A DNA stretch of 64,000 nt from Bacteroidetes bacterium UBA6221 (GTDB lineage: Bacteria; Bacteroidota; Bacteroidia; Chitinophagales; Chitinophagaceae): positions 186,001 to 250,000 of the forward strand of contig DISB01000018.1 in NCBI GenBank assembly GCA_002421685.1, read 5' to 3'. The translations under genes and the position numbers were made by a program. The notes beneath the pieces were generated by a model that had not been told where the DNA came from, did no database searches, and saw nothing but the letters and a program-made list of their open reading frames with translations. This document shows, in pieces, positions 9,701-17,157 of the stretch. Position 1 is the stretch's first letter, and each line of letters starts with the position of its first letter.

Positions 9701-12700
9701 TGGGGTGGCATAATGCGGCCAATAGACAACAGCGACTTTGAACAGGCAAACGTAGAATTTATCGAGTTTTGGATGATGGACCCGTTTATCAATCAGCCCA
9801 ACGCCCAGGGGGGGGCGTTGTATATCAACCTGGGCAATATCTCTGAAGACGTATTGAAAGATGGCAGGATGTTTTTTGAAAACGGTATTCCTTATCCGAA
9901 AAGTACCAGCCAGCTCGTAGAAAGTAAATGGGGTTATACACCTGTTTTTCAGCAGCAGATAACAAGGGCTTTTGAAAACGATCCCGCCGCACGTACAACA
10001 CAGGACGTGGGTTACGATGGGTTGGATAACGAAGAAGAGCGGGGTTTCTTTTCGCTATATCTCAGCCAGTTGGCAGGTAAAGTTGCTCCACAGGTATTGG
10101 ATGCCATTTCTGCCGATCCTGCCAATGATGATTACAAATATTTTCGCGACCAGGAATATGAAGGAGCGTCTGCAAGCGTGATACCCAGGTACAAAAGGTT
10201 TAACAATCCACACGGTAACTCACCGGTTTCCGATGGTAACTCTGCCTATTCATTTGCCGGTACTAATATTCCCGAATCGGAAGATGTGAACCGCGATAAT
10301 ACGCTGAATGAATCTGAGGATTATTACCAATACAGGCTTGATATTCAGCCTAACATGCAGGTTGGTGCCAATTATATTATCAACAAACTGCAGACATCTG
10401 TGAAGTTGCCGAATGGCAGTACGGAAACTGAAACGTGGTACCAGTTTAAAGTTCCCATTCAGGAATATTCAAATGTCGTAGGCGGTATTTCCGATTTCAG
10501 GTCTATACGTTTTATGCGCATGTTCCTTACAGGTTTCCAGGATAGCGTAATACTGCGTTTCGCAAGGCTGGAGCTGGGTCGCAACAACTGGAGGCGGTAC
10601 TTGTTTTCGCTGCAGGAGCCCGGCGAAAACATTCCGCAGAATGACAATACTGAATTTTCCGTGCTGTCCGTTAGCCTGGAAGAAAACAGCAACCGACAAC
10701 CCATACCGTACGTGATACCCCCCGGCGTTAACAGGCAACAGGCCAACGTAACCAGCGGACAAACTATTCAATTGAATGAACAGGCCCTGTCGCTGCAGGT
10801 ATGCGGGCTGAATGACGGAGACGCCAGGGCTGTATTCCGGGAGGTAAACGTAGATATGCGACAGTTTAACGGTTTACGCATGTTTGTGCATGCCGAATCG
10901 AGGGTAGACCAGGCCCCACTTGCCGATGGGGACCTTCGCGCCATAGTGCGTATAGGCAGTGACTTCATCAACAACTACTACGAATACCAGTTGCCGCTGA
11001 AAGTGTCTCCCAACGGAGATGGTAATGCCGATGCTGTTTGGCCTGAAGCCAACAGAATAGACCTGGTATTGGAAGACCTGGTGACAGCCAAAACAGAAAG
11101 GAATGCACGGGGCTTGCCATCATACGTGCCATACACTGTGCGAACACAGAACGGTAATACGATAGTAGTTCTGGGTAACCCTAATATAGGCGATGCTAAA
11201 ACTATGATGTTGGGTGTGTACAATCCTAAAAAAACGGATGATAACCCCAACGATGACGGCCAGAAAAAATGTGCCGAGGTATGGTTCAATGAGCTACGCT
11301 TAGTGGGACTTGATGAAAAACCCGGTTACGCCGCATCAGGCAAGTTTAGCCTCCAGATGGCCGATTTCGGAAACATCAACCTGAGTGGGAGTATGCATAC
11401 TCAGGGCTACGGCAGTATCGACCAGAAACTTAACCAACGCTCCCGGGATAATCTTTACCAGTATAGTGCTTCAACCAACCTGAATATGGGTAAATTATTG
11501 CCGCGAACCTGGGGTGTGCAGTTGCCGATGTTTGTGGGTTATTCTGAAACAATCAGCAATCCCCAGTACGACCCGTATGACCGGGATGTTACTTATAAGA
11601 ATAAACTTAATTCAGCAAGAGATGCCCGTCAACGCGATTCGCTGAGGGAAACTGCGCAGGATTTTACCTCTGTGCTCAGTGTAAATTTCTCTAACGTGAG
11701 GGTAACAGGTAACCCCGATAAACCCTCCACCAAAAGCAGGCCATGGGATATTAAGAACTTTGACATCAGTTATGCATACAATAAACAGTTCAGGCGCAAT
11801 CCTATAATAGAAAGCGATAACCTTTTGGACCAAAAGGCCGGGCTGGGATATACATACACTATAAAGTCAAAACCCATAGAGCCGTTCAAGAGAATTATCA
11901 AAACGAAATCGCCGTGGGTATCGCTTATCAAGGATTTCAACTTTAAATTACTGCCGGCCAATTTCACGTTCCGTAGTGACCTTCATAAGATATTTAATGA
12001 AACACAGGTACGCAACGTAACCAATGATCCTATAAAAATTGCGCCGACATACTTTAAGAACTTTCTCTGGACACGTACCTATACCACTCGTTGGGAGCTT
12101 ACAAGATCGTTGTCCTTCGATTATGAGGCGACGAATAATTCCCGTATTGACGAACCATATGGCCATGTGGACAGCGATGAGAAACGCGATAGCCTCTGGA
12201 ATTCAATCAGCAGATTTGGCCGAAACACGTTTTATACCCAGCGCTTCAATACCAGTTATACACTGCCTACGCAAAAGTTGCCTCTGCTAGACTGGACGAA
12301 TATGCGACTTACCTATGGTAATACATACAGTTGGACAGCGGCTTCCCGCCTGGCGCACAACCTGGGTAATACAATAGGAAATACACAAAGTTCGCAAGCC
12401 AACGGAGAGTTCAACTTCGACCGGTTATATAACAAGCAAAGATGGCTGCGCGCGGTCAATCAGCCCAAACCACGCAAATCGCCCATAGATACTGCAGGGG
12501 GTAAGAAAGCGACAAAAGACCTGCGCGGCAAAGCAGGCAGTAGTGACGTAAAAATCGCCAAGGAGGAAAAAGCACCGGAAAAATTTGATATCGATAAAGC
12601 CATCGAAGAACTTGCCGGCAAGATGACCAATGAACAATTGGACTCGACAAGGAAGGTATTTGAGGCGCGCGAGGTCGCCAGGCTACAGGCTGAAAAAGAA

Positions 12701-14185
12701 AAAGCGAAACGCAAGAAAAAAGAAGAGCGTAAGAAAAGACGCAATACCACACCCGAGGTGAATGACCTGGAAAGATTCGGGGGGCGGCTGTTGACCATGG
12801 TGAAACGAACAACAGTGAATGTTACTGAAAACTCAGGCACTACGCTTCCTGGCTGGATGGATAGTACCAGGTTCATGGGCATTAATGACCGCACCATGGC
12901 GCCGGGCTTTGACTTTATTTATGGTTATCAACCCGACAGGCCATGGCTGGAAAGGCAGGCCAGGGACAACAGGTTGAGCAAAGACTCATTGTTCAATGCG
13001 CAGTTCCAGCAGCAATATCAGCAAAGCATCAATATAGTAACCACCTTTGAACCCATTAAAGACCTGCGTGTGGATATGACTGTTACGCAAACCTATAGTA
13101 AGGCGCTGAATGAGTTATTTAAGGACACCAGTTTTGGCGCTACCGGACGATTCACACATAATAGCATTTATGAGACAGGCTCATTTACTGTCTCTTATAT
13201 CGGGCTGAGTACATTGTTCAAGGGAGGAGGGGTTAATTCAGGTGCATTTAACGACCTGCTGAGCAACCGCGAAATCATCTCCGGCAGGTTGGGCGGCAAC
13301 AACCCTTATGTGAACGGAGCCCGCGACCCGAACAATACTGATTATGCCAAAGGATATACCGAATACTCGCAGGATGTGCTGATACCTTCATTCATTGCGG
13401 CATATACGGGTAAGAAAGCTAATGAGGTAGGGCTTATCAGTTACGACAACCGCAATATCCGGAATAATCCGTTCAAAGCATATAAACCGATGCCCAACTG
13501 GCGCGTACGTTACAATGGGCTCACGAAGATACCTGCTGTGGCCAATGTCGCTTCTAACCTTGTGCTCAACCATGGTTATACCGGGACATTGTCTATGAAC
13601 AGCTTTGTTTCGGCCTTGTATTACCAGGATATCTACAACCTGGGTTTTCCGTCTTTTATAGATTCCAACTCCGGCAATTTTGTTCCGTTCTTCCAGGTGC
13701 CTAATATCACTATATCGGAGCAATTGAACCCTCTGATAGGCTTCGATGCGGCCTTTAAAAATAACATGCAGGCCAGCTTCGAATACAGGAAACAGCGCAC
13801 GGTAAGCCTGAGCCTGATAGACTACCAGGTAAGCGAAACGAATAGCACAGAGTATATTGCGGGCTTCGGCTACCGCCTCAAAGGCCTTATTTTGCCTTTT
13901 GAAGTATTTGGCGTTAAGCAATTGAAAAATGACCTGAATATAAAGGTGGATGTCTCTGTAAGAGACGATAAGACCAATAACAACTACCTGGCGCAGAACC
14001 TGAGCGTTGTGACACGTGGGCAAAAGGTAATTACCATATCTCCGTCTATCAACTATATAGTGAGCGATAAACTTACCATCAGGTTGTTTTACGACAGGCG
14101 TAAGAGTATACCCTATATCACCAGTTCATTCCCCATCACTACTACAAGGGCGGGAATTACATTCAGGTTTATATTCGCGCAATAA
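6749..14185 (+). CDS. sprA: SprA, type IX secretion outer-membrane translocon
   Basis: SprA (Sov in Porphyromonas) is the very large outer-membrane barrel through which type IX cargo crosses the outer membrane. The product has 2478 residues, close to the usual 2400-2500. It starts at a GTG at 6749 and has a signal peptide ending near AHVAARDFRNPFDYDDP. Family features include the early GNVDVTFGG and QNPTLPQRAQR segments, the VYVDDFEGT motif and the terminal ITFRFIFAQ barrel strand. Residues about 1905-2010 form a Lys/Glu/Arg-rich linker (AKRKKKEERKKRR near 1984-2000) that interrupts the barrel-like pattern. It follows ruvA by 20 bp. Cargo for the system is encoded at 25060-26400. Confidence 0.97.
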   Translation: MTGKQNFGYKILLVISLLIVIAHVAARDFRNPFDYDDPQDPDSTAKKNDTIKLQFPIYDNAGNPVEQTPPSIDLQDPSNIEREVEYDPDSQRYYFSEKLSDRYLNTPTFMTFDEYMKYQTEKDEQAYWKRRMDALTLFNKKPDMPVMYKEGLFDRIFGGDKISVKPQGNVDVTFGGNWQNVQNPTLPQRAQRYGVFDFDMQMNINLLATVGDKLKLNISQNTNATFDYQNIQKLEYIGKEDEIIKKIEAGNVSFPLNSSLISGVQSLFGIKTQLQFGKLWVTSVLSQQRSKRQSLTIQGGAQTQQFAIKADDYEENRHFLLAQYFRNNYNRALSTFPIISSLVTINKIEVWVTNQTGATEGVRNVIAFMDLGEQEPYRDALRGQVKPIPNGLPDNYSNQLYTTLQQIPALRVQGNTSSLGNTFGSNGQDYSAVTARKLNTTEYSFNTQLGYISLNTQINPNDVLAVAYRYTYNGRTYQVGEFAEDLPPLPGQQIDTNQQPNPNQPTGNSQRVLFMKMLKTTSPSPRLPIWDLMMKNIYALGGLGVSKDEFRLNVLYQDPGGGEKRYLPEGERAGVPLITTLNLDRLNFQNDPSPDGIFDFVEGITINTQQGKIIFPVLEPFGDDLKPALGDNVPHLERKYLYRILYDSTKTVARQFQQNNRYVIKGSYRSSSSSEIFLGGFNIPQGSVAVTAGGQRLVENVDYQIDYGLGRLKILNTGILNSGIPINVQYEDNATFGFQQQNFLGTRLDYFVNDKLILGGTYMRLTERPFTQKTNVGEDPIKNTVLGLDVNYQSETPAVTRLIDKLPVLSTSAPSFLNVSAEVAGLLPSHPRQIDVLDPEGSVYVDDFEGTRSSYDLKFPANAWTLSSTPKGAVDKNGSLLFPESEKADDWDYGKNRARLAWYFLEPSLVDPNSGVPEYVKNDPNQHYIRLVQQTEVFPQRSQVSLQNALSTLDLAYFPTERGPYNFDTDGITQDGKLTNPQSRWGGIMRPIDNSDFEQANVEFIEFWMMDPFINQPNAQGGALYINLGNISEDVLKDGRMFFENGIPYPKSTSQLVESKWGYTPVFQQQITRAFENDPAARTTQDVGYDGLDNEEERGFFSLYLSQLAGKVAPQVLDAISADPANDDYKYFRDQEYEGASASVIPRYKRFNNPHGNSPVSDGNSAYSFAGTNIPESEDVNRDNTLNESEDYYQYRLDIQPNMQVGANYIINKLQTSVKLPNGSTETETWYQFKVPIQEYSNVVGGISDFRSIRFMRMFLTGFQDSVILRFARLELGRNNWRRYLFSLQEPGENIPQNDNTEFSVLSVSLEENSNRQPIPYVIPPGVNRQQANVTSGQTIQLNEQALSLQVCGLNDGDARAVFREVNVDMRQFNGLRMFVHAESRVDQAPLADGDLRAIVRIGSDFINNYYEYQLPLKVSPNGDGNADAVWPEANRIDLVLEDLVTAKTERNARGLPSYVPYTVRTQNGNTIVVLGNPNIGDAKTMMLGVYNPKKTDDNPNDDGQKKCAEVWFNELRLVGLDEKPGYAASGKFSLQMADFGNINLSGSMHTQGYGSIDQKLNQRSRDNLYQYSASTNLNMGKLLPRTWGVQLPMFVGYSETISNPQYDPYDRDVTYKNKLNSARDARQRDSLRETAQDFTSVLSVNFSNVRVTGNPDKPSTKSRPWDIKNFDISYAYNKQFRRNPIIESDNLLDQKAGLGYTYTIKSKPIEPFKRIIKTKSPWVSLIKDFNFKLLPANFTFRSDLHKIFNETQVRNVTNDPIKIAPTYFKNFLWTRTYTTRWELTRSLSFDYEATNNSRIDEPYGHVDSDEKRDSLWNSISRFGRNTFYTQRFNTSYTLPTQKLPLLDWTNMRLTYGNTYSWTAASRLAHNLGNTIGNTQSSQANGEFNFDRLYNKQRWLRAVNQPKPRKSPIDTAGGKKATKDLRGKAGSSDVKIAKEEKAPEKFDIDKAIEELAGKMTNEQLDSTRKVFEAREVARLQAEKEKAKRKKKEERKKRRNTTPEVNDLERFGGRLLTMVKRTTVNVTENSGTTLPGWMDSTRFMGINDRTMAPGFDFIYGYQPDRPWLERQARDNRLSKDSLFNAQFQQQYQQSINIVTTFEPIKDLRVDMTVTQTYSKALNELFKDTSFGATGRFTHNSIYETGSFTVSYIGLSTLFKGGGVNSGAFNDLLSNREIISGRLGGNNPYVNGARDPNNTDYAKGYTEYSQDVLIPSFIAAYTGKKANEVGLISYDNRNIRNNPFKAYKPMPNWRVRYNGLTKIPAVANVASNLVLNHGYTGTLSMNSFVSALYYQDIYNLGFPSFIDSNSGNFVPFFQVPNITISEQLNPLIGFDAAFKNNMQASFEYRKQRTVSLSLIDYQVSETNSTEYIAGFGYRLKGLILPFEVFGVKQLKNDLNIKVDVSVRDDKTNNNYLAQNLSVVTRGQKVITISPSINYIVSDKLTIRLFYDRRKSIPYITSSFPITTTRAGITFRFIFAQ

Positions 14186-14248
14186 TGATGTATATTTTGC
14201 TCTTATCAATAGAGATATGTATGCAGCACTACTTTAGGCCATTAGTCT

Positions 14249-14256
14249 TATATTTG
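14249..14256 (+). promoter_or_regulatory. -7 promoter element before paaA
   Basis: TATATTTG matches the Bacteroidota -7 consensus TAnnTTTG and lies 23 bp before the paaA ATG. No TTG was found at the expected 19-bp distance upstream, so the promoter is only half supported. Confidence 0.45.
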
Positions 14257-14279
14257 TAGCTAAACTAAATGGGAATTTT

Positions 14280-15236
14280 ATGACGGTACGCGACTTCCAG
14301 GAGGCTTTTGACGAGAAGATAGACAAGGAGATAGCGATAGAGCCCCGCGATTGGATGCCCGACAACTATCGTAAGACTTTGATACGCCAGATATCGCAGC
14401 ATGCTCATAGCGAAATTGTGGGTATGCTGCCTGAAGGCAACTGGATAACCCGCGCCCCAAGCCTGCGCCGCAAAGCTGTGCTGCTGGCAAAGGTGCAGGA
14501 TGAAGCAGGCCATGGCCTGTATTTGTACAGCGCTGCAGAAACGCTCGGCATTTCGCGCGATGAAATGTATGACCAGCTTCATTCCGGCAAGGCGAAATAT
14601 TCTTCCATATTCAACTACCCCACAACGACCTGGGCCGATATGGGCGCAATAGGCTGGCTGGTAGACGGCGCAGCAATTATGAACCAGGTGGCTTTGTGCC
14701 GCACATCTTACGGGCCTTATGCTCGCGCTATGGTGCGCATATGCAAAGAAGAAAGTTTCCACCAGCGCCAGGGTTTTGAAATATTGTTACAGATGTCGAA
14801 GGGAACGGAGATACAGCGCAGGATGGTACAGGATGCGATAGACCGTTGGTGGTGGCCGTCTTTGATGATGTTTGGCCCGTCTGACGACAACAGCCCGAAC
14901 ACGGCGCAGAGCATGAGGTGGCGTGTAAAACGCTTCACCAACGATGAATTAAGGCAAAGATTTGTGGACGTAACCGTAGAGCAATGCAAAATATTGGGTA
15001 TGACATTGCCCGACCCGGAACTGAAATGGAATGAAGAAAAAGGACACTACGACTTTGGCGCTATCAATTGGGAGGAATTCTGGAACGTGGTAAATGGCAA
15101 CGGCCCCTGCAATAAAGAACGACTGGAAGCCCGTGCCAAAGCATGGGAAAATGGCAAATGGGTGCGCGATGCGGCCTTTGCTTATTCCGAAAAAAGAAAA
15201 GAACGCAGCGGCAGCAAGGATAGCAAAGCTGCTTAA
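14280..15236 (+). CDS. paaA: PaaA, phenylacetyl-CoA epoxidase catalytic subunit
   Basis: PaaA is the diiron oxygenase subunit that epoxidises the ring of phenylacetyl-CoA in aerobic phenylacetate breakdown. The 318-residue length fits. Likely iron ligands are visible: Glu45 in HAHSEIVG, Glu75 and His78 in QDEAGHGLYLYSAAE, and Glu158 and His161 in KEESFHQRQG. The coenzyme A-type substrate pocket and the C-terminal PDPELKWNEE segment are also typical. It is the first gene of a plus-strand run paaA-paaB-paaC with gaps of 24 and 9 bp. A TATATTTG element lies just upstream. The reductase subunit PaaE is not in the window. Confidence 0.97.
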   Translation: MTVRDFQEAFDEKIDKEIAIEPRDWMPDNYRKTLIRQISQHAHSEIVGMLPEGNWITRAPSLRRKAVLLAKVQDEAGHGLYLYSAAETLGISRDEMYDQLHSGKAKYSSIFNYPTTTWADMGAIGWLVDGAAIMNQVALCRTSYGPYARAMVRICKEESFHQRQGFEILLQMSKGTEIQRRMVQDAIDRWWWPSLMMFGPSDDNSPNTAQSMRWRVKRFTNDELRQRFVDVTVEQCKILGMTLPDPELKWNEEKGHYDFGAINWEEFWNVVNGNGPCNKERLEARAKAWENGKWVRDAAFAYSEKRKERSGSKDSKAA

Positions 15237-15260
15237 TGATTGATTAGTTTATCTGATAAT

Positions 15261-15563
15261 ATGCCTGAACAAAACAGCAATAAAAACGAATGGCCGCTAT
15301 GGGAAGTATTCATCCGCAGCAAGGCCGGTCTTGACCATAAACATGCGGGCAGTCTGCATGCCATAGATGCCAACATGGCCATAGAGAATGCAAGGGACGT
15401 ATATACACGCCGTATGGAGGGTGTAAGTATTTGGGTAGTAGAAAGTAAATACATACATGCATCTGACCCCGATAGTTCAGGAGCTTTGTTCGACCCCGCC
15501 AACGACAAAATATACAGGCATCCTACTTTTTACGACCTGCCGGATGAACTAACCCATATGTAA
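15261..15563 (+). CDS. paaB: PaaB, phenylacetyl-CoA epoxidase subunit
   Basis: PaaB is the small structural subunit that bridges PaaAC units of the epoxidase. The ATG at 15261 gives a 100-residue protein beginning MPEQNSNKNEWPLWEVFIRSK. The WPLWEVFIR..GL.HKHAGSLHA segment is the family signature, followed by A..NARDVYTRR.EGVSIWVV. A TTG at 15240 would add seven residues and is less likely. It lies between paaA and paaC, in the order seen in other phenylacetate clusters. Confidence 0.96.
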   Translation: MPEQNSNKNEWPLWEVFIRSKAGLDHKHAGSLHAIDANMAIENARDVYTRRMEGVSIWVVESKYIHASDPDSSGALFDPANDKIYRHPTFYDLPDELTHM

Positions 15564-15572
15564 TCGGCTTTT

Positions 15573-16388
15573 ATGAAGAACCAGATATTATATACGCTGC
15601 AACTGTCAGACAACGCCCTTATATACGGCCACAGGCTGAGCGAGTGGTGCGGGCATGGCCCGATACTGGAGCAGGATATTGCGCTGACCAATATTTCGCT
15701 GGACTACCTTGGACAGGCGCGCAGTTTTTACCAGCATGCTGCTAACTTGTTCAATGCCTTGCCGCAGGCTGAAAAACAAGGAATGTTCTTATCTGTAGCG
15801 CTGGAGGAAAAGATAAAAAAAGGCGAAAGTATAGATGAAGACGACCTGGCTTACCTGCGCGATGGTTGGGATTTCAGGAACCTGCTCATCACCGAGCAAC
15901 CTAATGGAGACTGGGCAACAACTATAGCGCGCGCTTTTTACTTCGATACATTCAATTATCTGTTTTATACCCAACTGAAAAAAAGCACCGACCTGCAACT
16001 GGCGGCTGTCGCCGAAAAGTCGTTGAAGGAAGTAACCTATCATAAGCGCTGGAGCGCAGAATGGGTGATACGCCTGGGCGATGGCACCAATGAAAGCCAT
16101 GTAAAAATGCAAACCGCATTGAATGATCTTTGGCCGTTTACCGGTGAGATGTTCAGGATGACAGATGCAGAAAAAGATATGGCCGGTAACGCAGGTGTTG
16201 ATACCGCTGCCTTGTATGATCTGTGGCTGCAAGAAGTGGCTGCCGTTGTGGATGAAGCAACCCTGAAAATGCCCGAGGGTGCATGGATGCAGGATGGAGG
16301 TAAAAACGGGAGACATTCTGAGCACCTCGGTTATATACTTGCCGAATTGCAATTCATACAGCGCGCATATCCGGGTATGGAGTGGTAA
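15573..16388 (+). CDS. paaC: PaaC, phenylacetyl-CoA epoxidase structural subunit
   Basis: PaaC is the second ferritin-like subunit of the epoxidase. It resembles PaaA in fold but does not carry the active diiron site, and forms the stable PaaAC core. At 271 residues the length is typical. Visible family segments are DNALIYGHRLSEWCGHGPILEQDIALTN near the N-terminus, YLGQARSFYQ, FDTFNYLFYTQL and KEVTYHKRWSAEWVIRLGDGT. It ends 7-51 bp before a glycosyltransferase gene, where paaD would normally follow. Confidence 0.96.
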   Translation: MKNQILYTLQLSDNALIYGHRLSEWCGHGPILEQDIALTNISLDYLGQARSFYQHAANLFNALPQAEKQGMFLSVALEEKIKKGESIDEDDLAYLRDGWDFRNLLITEQPNGDWATTIARAFYFDTFNYLFYTQLKKSTDLQLAAVAEKSLKEVTYHKRWSAEWVIRLGDGTNESHVKMQTALNDLWPFTGEMFRMTDAEKDMAGNAGVDTAALYDLWLQEVAAVVDEATLKMPEGAWMQDGGKNGRHSEHLGYILAELQFIQRAYPGMEW

Positions 16389-16394
16389 GCCAAC

Positions 16395-17150
16395 TTGCGT
16401 GAATTACCTGTATATTTACGCCGGTTACCACAACGTATTTTGAGCAATAATTTATCATGTGCCATAGTATTGCCTTGTTACAATCCGCAGCCTGGCTGGG
16501 CCGCGCGTGTTATTAAAGAATACGGCCGGGTTACTGACCGGATTGGCTTTCCCGTAGAAATTATACTGGTGAATGATGGTAGCACTTCTTCAGTTACTGA
16601 ACAGGATATAACAGTCCTGCGGACAGCAATGCCTTCGTTCCGCTATATATCATACACGCCCAACAAGGGCAAGGGTCATGCACTGAGACAGGGAGTAGCT
16701 GCCACTACTGCGGACATTATCATCTATACCGACGTTGACTTTCCATATACCACTGATAGTCTTGTTGCTATTTATCATACACTTTGTACCGGTGATTGTG
16801 ATGCTGCACCGGGCGTGAAGAATAAAGACTACTACGCCAAAGTGCCTGCCCTGCGCAGGTATATATCGCAGGCATTGCGGTTCCTGACAGGTATTTTTTT
16901 TCGCATTCCCGTCACCGATACACAATGTGGTCTTAAAGGTTTCAGGCAGCATGTGAAGCCTGTATTCCTGGCTACCACCATAGACAGGTATCTTTTTGAC
17001 CTGGAATTTATCCGGTCCTTGTACAGGAAGAAGTACAGGGTAAAGACCGTTCCGGTTGAACTGAATGACGATGTGTATTTCAAGCCGATGAATTACAGGT
17101 TGCTGATACCGGAGATGAAAAATTTTATCAGGCTGTTATTCCGTAATTAA
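16395..17150 (+). CDS. Glycosyltransferase family 2, Alg5/dolichyl-phosphate glucosyltransferase-like
   Basis: This GT-A glycosyltransferase probably makes a polyprenyl-phosphate sugar on the inner face of the membrane. It shows SCAIVLPCYNPQPGW at the N-terminus, VNDGSTSS, then NKGKGHALRQGV, and YTDVDFPYT as the DxD-type metal site. DTQCGLKGFR is characteristic of the polyprenyl-phosphate hexosyltransferase group. The start is uncertain: both in-frame choices are TTG, at 16395 (251 residues) or 16440 (236 residues, beginning MSNNLSCAIVLPCYN). The latter leaves a more typical N-terminus. It sits between paaC and a large membrane protein 7 bp downstream that could be the user of the lipid-linked sugar. 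Confidence 0.85.
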   Translation: MRELPVYLRRLPQRILSNNLSCAIVLPCYNPQPGWAARVIKEYGRVTDRIGFPVEIILVNDGSTSSVTEQDITVLRTAMPSFRYISYTPNKGKGHALRQGVAATTADIIIYTDVDFPYTTDSLVAIYHTLCTGDCDAAPGVKNKDYYAKVPALRRYISQALRFLTGIFFRIPVTDTQCGLKGFRQHVKPVFLATTIDRYLFDLEFIRSLYRKKYRVKTVPVELNDDVYFKPMNYRLLIPEMKNFIRLLFRN

Positions 17151-17157
17151 TGCTGCC

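Noticed and set aside
12460..12897. Minus-strand frames opposite the charged part of sprA
   Set aside because: They mirror the Lys/Glu-rich codons of sprA and have no independent features.
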